Source of the DNA: Campylobacterota bacterium
GTDB taxonomy: Bacteria; Babelota; Babeliae; Babelales; RVW-14
DNA length: 64,000 nt
Direction: 5' to 3'
Assembly: GCA_020633995.1 (NCBI GenBank)
Contig: JACKCO010000003.1
Coordinates: 496,001 to 560,000 of the forward strand
Every line of letters starts with the position of its first letter. The first letter of the stretch is position 1. Positions 61,539-64,000 of this stretch are shown one piece after another. The notes under the pieces are model-generated. The model was not told the DNA's origin. It saw nothing but the letters and a program-made list of their open reading frames with translations, and searched no databases. Both the position numbers and the translations under genes were made by a program.

Positions 61539-61588
61539 AGTAAATTCCTTACGTGGCTGTTACGGTTTGTCCGCCAGTCACAAATTTT

Positions 61589-61626
61589 GAAGCACTCGGG
61601 GCGCACACCGGGTGCTTCTTTTTTTT
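61589..61626 (+). terminator. Rho-independent terminator
   Basis: GAAGCACTCGG (61589-61599) pairs with CCGGGTGCTTC (61608-61618) with one T-G wobble, followed by eight T. It ends the 60543 transcript and touches the stop of ppsA on the other strand. Confidence 0.92.
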
Positions 61627-64000
61627 AGTTGTCGCTGCCAAAATTTCGTATTGTCTGCAAGATGCTATCTGGGTTGAGTGAAAGTGAGTGGATACCCCAT
61701 TCTTGTAAACTACGGGCAAGTTCAGGGTAATCTGAGGGGGCCTGCCCGCAGATGCCAACTTTTTTGTTATTGCGCTTGGCGCCCTCAATAGCTGCTTTGA
61801 GCATGAACTCAACGGCTTCGTTACGTTCGTCAAAGATGTTAGATACGAGAGCAGAGTCACGATCAACGGCTAATGTGAGCTGGGTCAGGTCATTTGAGCC
61901 AATTGAAAATCCATCAAAGAGTTTGCTAAATTCATCTATTAAAATGACGTTAGATGGTACTTCAACCATCATGTAAATTTCCAGATTGTCGCGACCTCGC
62001 TCTAGACCGTGTTTTTTCATTTCTTCAATAACTGCTTGTCCTTCGGCAATCGTTCTGACAAACGGAATCATCAAAATTGCGTTTGTCAGGCCCATTTCGA
62101 GGCGTATCTTTTTCATTGCAAGGCATTCAAGGGCAAAGGCATCTCTGTACAGATCATGAAAGTAACGTGATGCTCCTCGAAACCCAATCATGGGGTTCTC
62201 TTCTTCTGGCTCAAAAAATTGGCCCCCAACAAGCTTGCGGTACTCATTGCTCTTAAAATCTGACAGACGAAAAATGACAGGTTTTGGATAAAAGGCCGCC
62301 GCTATGGTGCCTGCTTCTTGCGCAAGCTTATCGATGAAAAATTGCTTTTTATCGTTATATTCGATTGTGAGTTTATCTATTTGATCACGTTCACCAGGGT
62401 CTGTCACTTTTTCCGGGCAGACAAGTGCCATTGGGTGAACCTGAATGCTGCTGTTAATAATAAATTCCAAGCGAGCCAGACCGATGCCGTCTACGGGGAG
62501 GTTGGCTAAATTAAAAGCCTCGTCTGGATTGCCTAAGTTCATAAAAATTTCAACGGAAGGTTTTGTGATATCTTGCACATTAATTTGTTTTACTTGAAAG
62601 GGTATTGCACCGTCATAGACAATGCCAACTTCACCACTACTACAGTTGAGGGTGATTTCTTGGCCGGTTTTAATTTTTTCAGTGCCGTTGCCGGTTCCTA
62701 CGATTGCCGGAATGCCAAGTTCTCTGCTGACAATTGCAGCATGACATGTTCGTCCTCCGCGGTTAGTAATAATGCCTCCTGCAAGCTTCATAATGGGCTC
62801 CCAGTCTGGGTCGGTCATGTCTGTGACGATGATATCACCTTGTTTTACGGAGCCAATTTTTTCGGGTGATTGGATGACAAGGGCGTTGCCTACAACAATC
62901 TTGCGGCCAACACTTTTGCCTTTAACAACTATTTTATTTGAGAGTGAGGCCTTATTTGCAATCGAGTACTCAGAGATTGTTTGGCTGTTTTCTTGTCGTG
63001 AGTGGACGGTTTCTGGGCGAGCTTGAACAATGTACAACTTGCCATCATTGCCATCTTTTGCCCACTCAATGTCCATGGGAGACCAGGTTCCCTTAAGCTG
63101 TGCGTAATAATTTTCAATGACCACTGCTTGGTGAGCAAGATCAAGCAGCTCCTGTTCTGATAGGCTATATTTAAGACGTTCGGCTGATTCAACGTCCACA
63201 ATTTTGGTTGGTTGTGCTGGAGCATCGGTGTAAATCATTTTGATTGTTTTACTGCCAAGGCGTTTTTTTAGAATTGGCTTATGGCCTTGCTCCAAGGTTG
63301 GTTTGTGGACATAAAATTCATCAGGGTCAACGCTGCCTTGGACTACTGTTTCTCCCAAACCATATGATGAGGTAATGTAGACGACGTCTTTAAAGCCACT
63401 TTCGGTGTCGAGTGTAAAAATAACACCGGCACATGCTTTGTCTGAGCGAACCATTTTTTGTACGCCTATAGAGAGGGCTATATCCATATGGTTAAAGCCT
63501 TTATCAATTCGATATGAAATAGCACGATTGGTGAAAAGTGAGGCAAAAGCACGACTACAAACGGCAAGAAGTGCGTCAATGCCTTGAATGTTAAGAAATG
63601 TTTCTTGTTGTCCTGCAAAGGATGCATCAGGTAAGTCTTCGGCCGTTGCTGACGAGCGTACCGCAACATCGCACTGTTTACCATATTTTTTTTCAAGTTC
63701 CTGGTACGCCTGTGTAACTTGTGCAACGATTTCGTCTGGCAGAGGTGCTTTGGTGATCAGAGTTCTAATTTGTTTGCCAGCGTCTGAGAGTGTATCAAGT
63801 TTCTTTTTATCGATACGGCCAAGCAGCGTTTTAATTTGGCCGGTTAAGTTATTGTCGTGTAGGTGCTTCCAATATGCATTAGCGGTAATGGCAAACCCTG
63901 AAGGAATGAGTACATTTTTGCTTGATAATGCATGAATCATTTCGCCCAGTGAGGCATTTTTTCCACCAACTTGGGCGATGTCGGTCATTCGAATGGAGTC
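61625..64000 (-). CDS. ppsA: Phosphoenolpyruvate synthase, partial
   Basis: The frame is open to the right edge, so the N-terminus is missing; the codons before the ATG at 63988 still read in frame (DSIR), and the family usually starts some 15 residues earlier. The enzyme makes PEP from pyruvate and ATP. Visible: the ATP-grasp domain (QVGGKNASLGEM, RSSATAEDLPDASFAGQQET), the phosphohistidine site GGRTCHAAIVSRELGIPAIV and the PEP/pyruvate barrel ending GICGQAPSDYPELARSLQEW with its catalytic Cys. It supports gluconeogenesis or, in reverse, ATP production. Confidence 0.95.
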   Translation of the reverse strand, partial: DSIRMTDIAQVGGKNASLGEMIHALSSKNVLIPSGFAITANAYWKHLHDNNLTGQIKTLLGRIDKKKLDTLSDAGKQIRTLITKAPLPDEIVAQVTQAYQELEKKYGKQCDVAVRSSATAEDLPDASFAGQQETFLNIQGIDALLAVCSRAFASLFTNRAISYRIDKGFNHMDIALSIGVQKMVRSDKACAGVIFTLDTESGFKDVVYITSSYGLGETVVQGSVDPDEFYVHKPTLEQGHKPILKKRLGSKTIKMIYTDAPAQPTKIVDVESAERLKYSLSEQELLDLAHQAVVIENYYAQLKGTWSPMDIEWAKDGNDGKLYIVQARPETVHSRQENSQTISEYSIANKASLSNKIVVKGKSVGRKIVVGNALVIQSPEKIGSVKQGDIIVTDMTDPDWEPIMKLAGGIITNRGGRTCHAAIVSRELGIPAIVGTGNGTEKIKTGQEITLNCSSGEVGIVYDGAIPFQVKQINVQDITKPSVEIFMNLGNPDEAFNLANLPVDGIGLARLEFIINSSIQVHPMALVCPEKVTDPGERDQIDKLTIEYNDKKQFFIDKLAQEAGTIAAAFYPKPVIFRLSDFKSNEYRKLVGGQFFEPEEENPMIGFRGASRYFHDLYRDAFALECLAMKKIRLEMGLTNAILMIPFVRTIAEGQAVIEEMKKHGLERGRDNLEIYMMVEVPSNVILIDEFSKLFDGFSIGSNDLTQLTLAVDRDSALVSNIFDERNEAVEFMLKAAIEGAKRNNKKVGICGQAPSDYPELARSLQEWGIHSLSLNPDSILQTIRNFGSDN

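Noticed and set aside
1..64000. tRNA, rRNA or insertion-sequence genes
   Set aside because: I looked through the intergenic stretches and found no cloverleaf-like or rRNA-like sequence and no transposase frame.

Overview
The window reads as the chromosome of a host-dependent Gram-negative bacterium. The gene content (about thirteen Sec-exported ankyrin-repeat proteins, a type II secretion/type IV pilus-like envelope apparatus with two secretins, BamA, small palindromic repeats between genes) resembles Candidatus Dependentiae (TM6/Babeliae) symbionts of protists. That placement is inferred from gene content and style; there is no rRNA or tRNA gene here to test it.

Layout. 1-732: a P-loop kinase with a signal peptide, cut by the left edge. 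1046-11495: the secretion operon (GspC-like, secretin 1, PilM/GspL-like, GspM/PilO-like, secretin 2, and a solo MNT nucleotidyltransferase translationally coupled to secretin 2). 11793-29426: a run of exported ankyrin or ankyrin-like proteins, mostly GTG-started. It includes a protein built from three exact 293-residue units, and one gene broken by a frameshift. GC-rich hairpins and palindromic repeats separate the genes. 29429-36666: mostly minus-strand genes (LOG-family hydrolase, FbaB-type aldolase, two GNAT acetyltransferases with export signals, sufB and sufD). 36856-39388: small exported proteins. 39435-42138: mnmG and an MNT/HEPN pair, each behind an identical copy of a 36-bp promoter. 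42295-50950: two related membrane-anchored proteins, a Pro/Glu-rich exported protein, photolyase, an outer-membrane barrel candidate and BamA. 51244-55496: three more exported ankyrin proteins. 55499-59209: acylphosphatase, glycosyltransferase and an F0 ATP synthase cluster whose c subunit is four hairpins fused in one chain. 59360-64000: another ankyrin protein, an exported Gly/Gln-rich protein, and PEP synthase running off the right edge.

How the parts may work together. The two secretins and their partners could carry folded periplasmic proteins through the outer membrane. The many signal-peptide-bearing ankyrin proteins, several with tails resembling eukaryotic nuclear localisation signals, and the exported GNAT and kinase-like enzymes are plausible cargo aimed at a host cell. 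That link is inference. The most unusual single gene is the fused c subunit, with carboxylates at residues 60, 140, 220 and 301.
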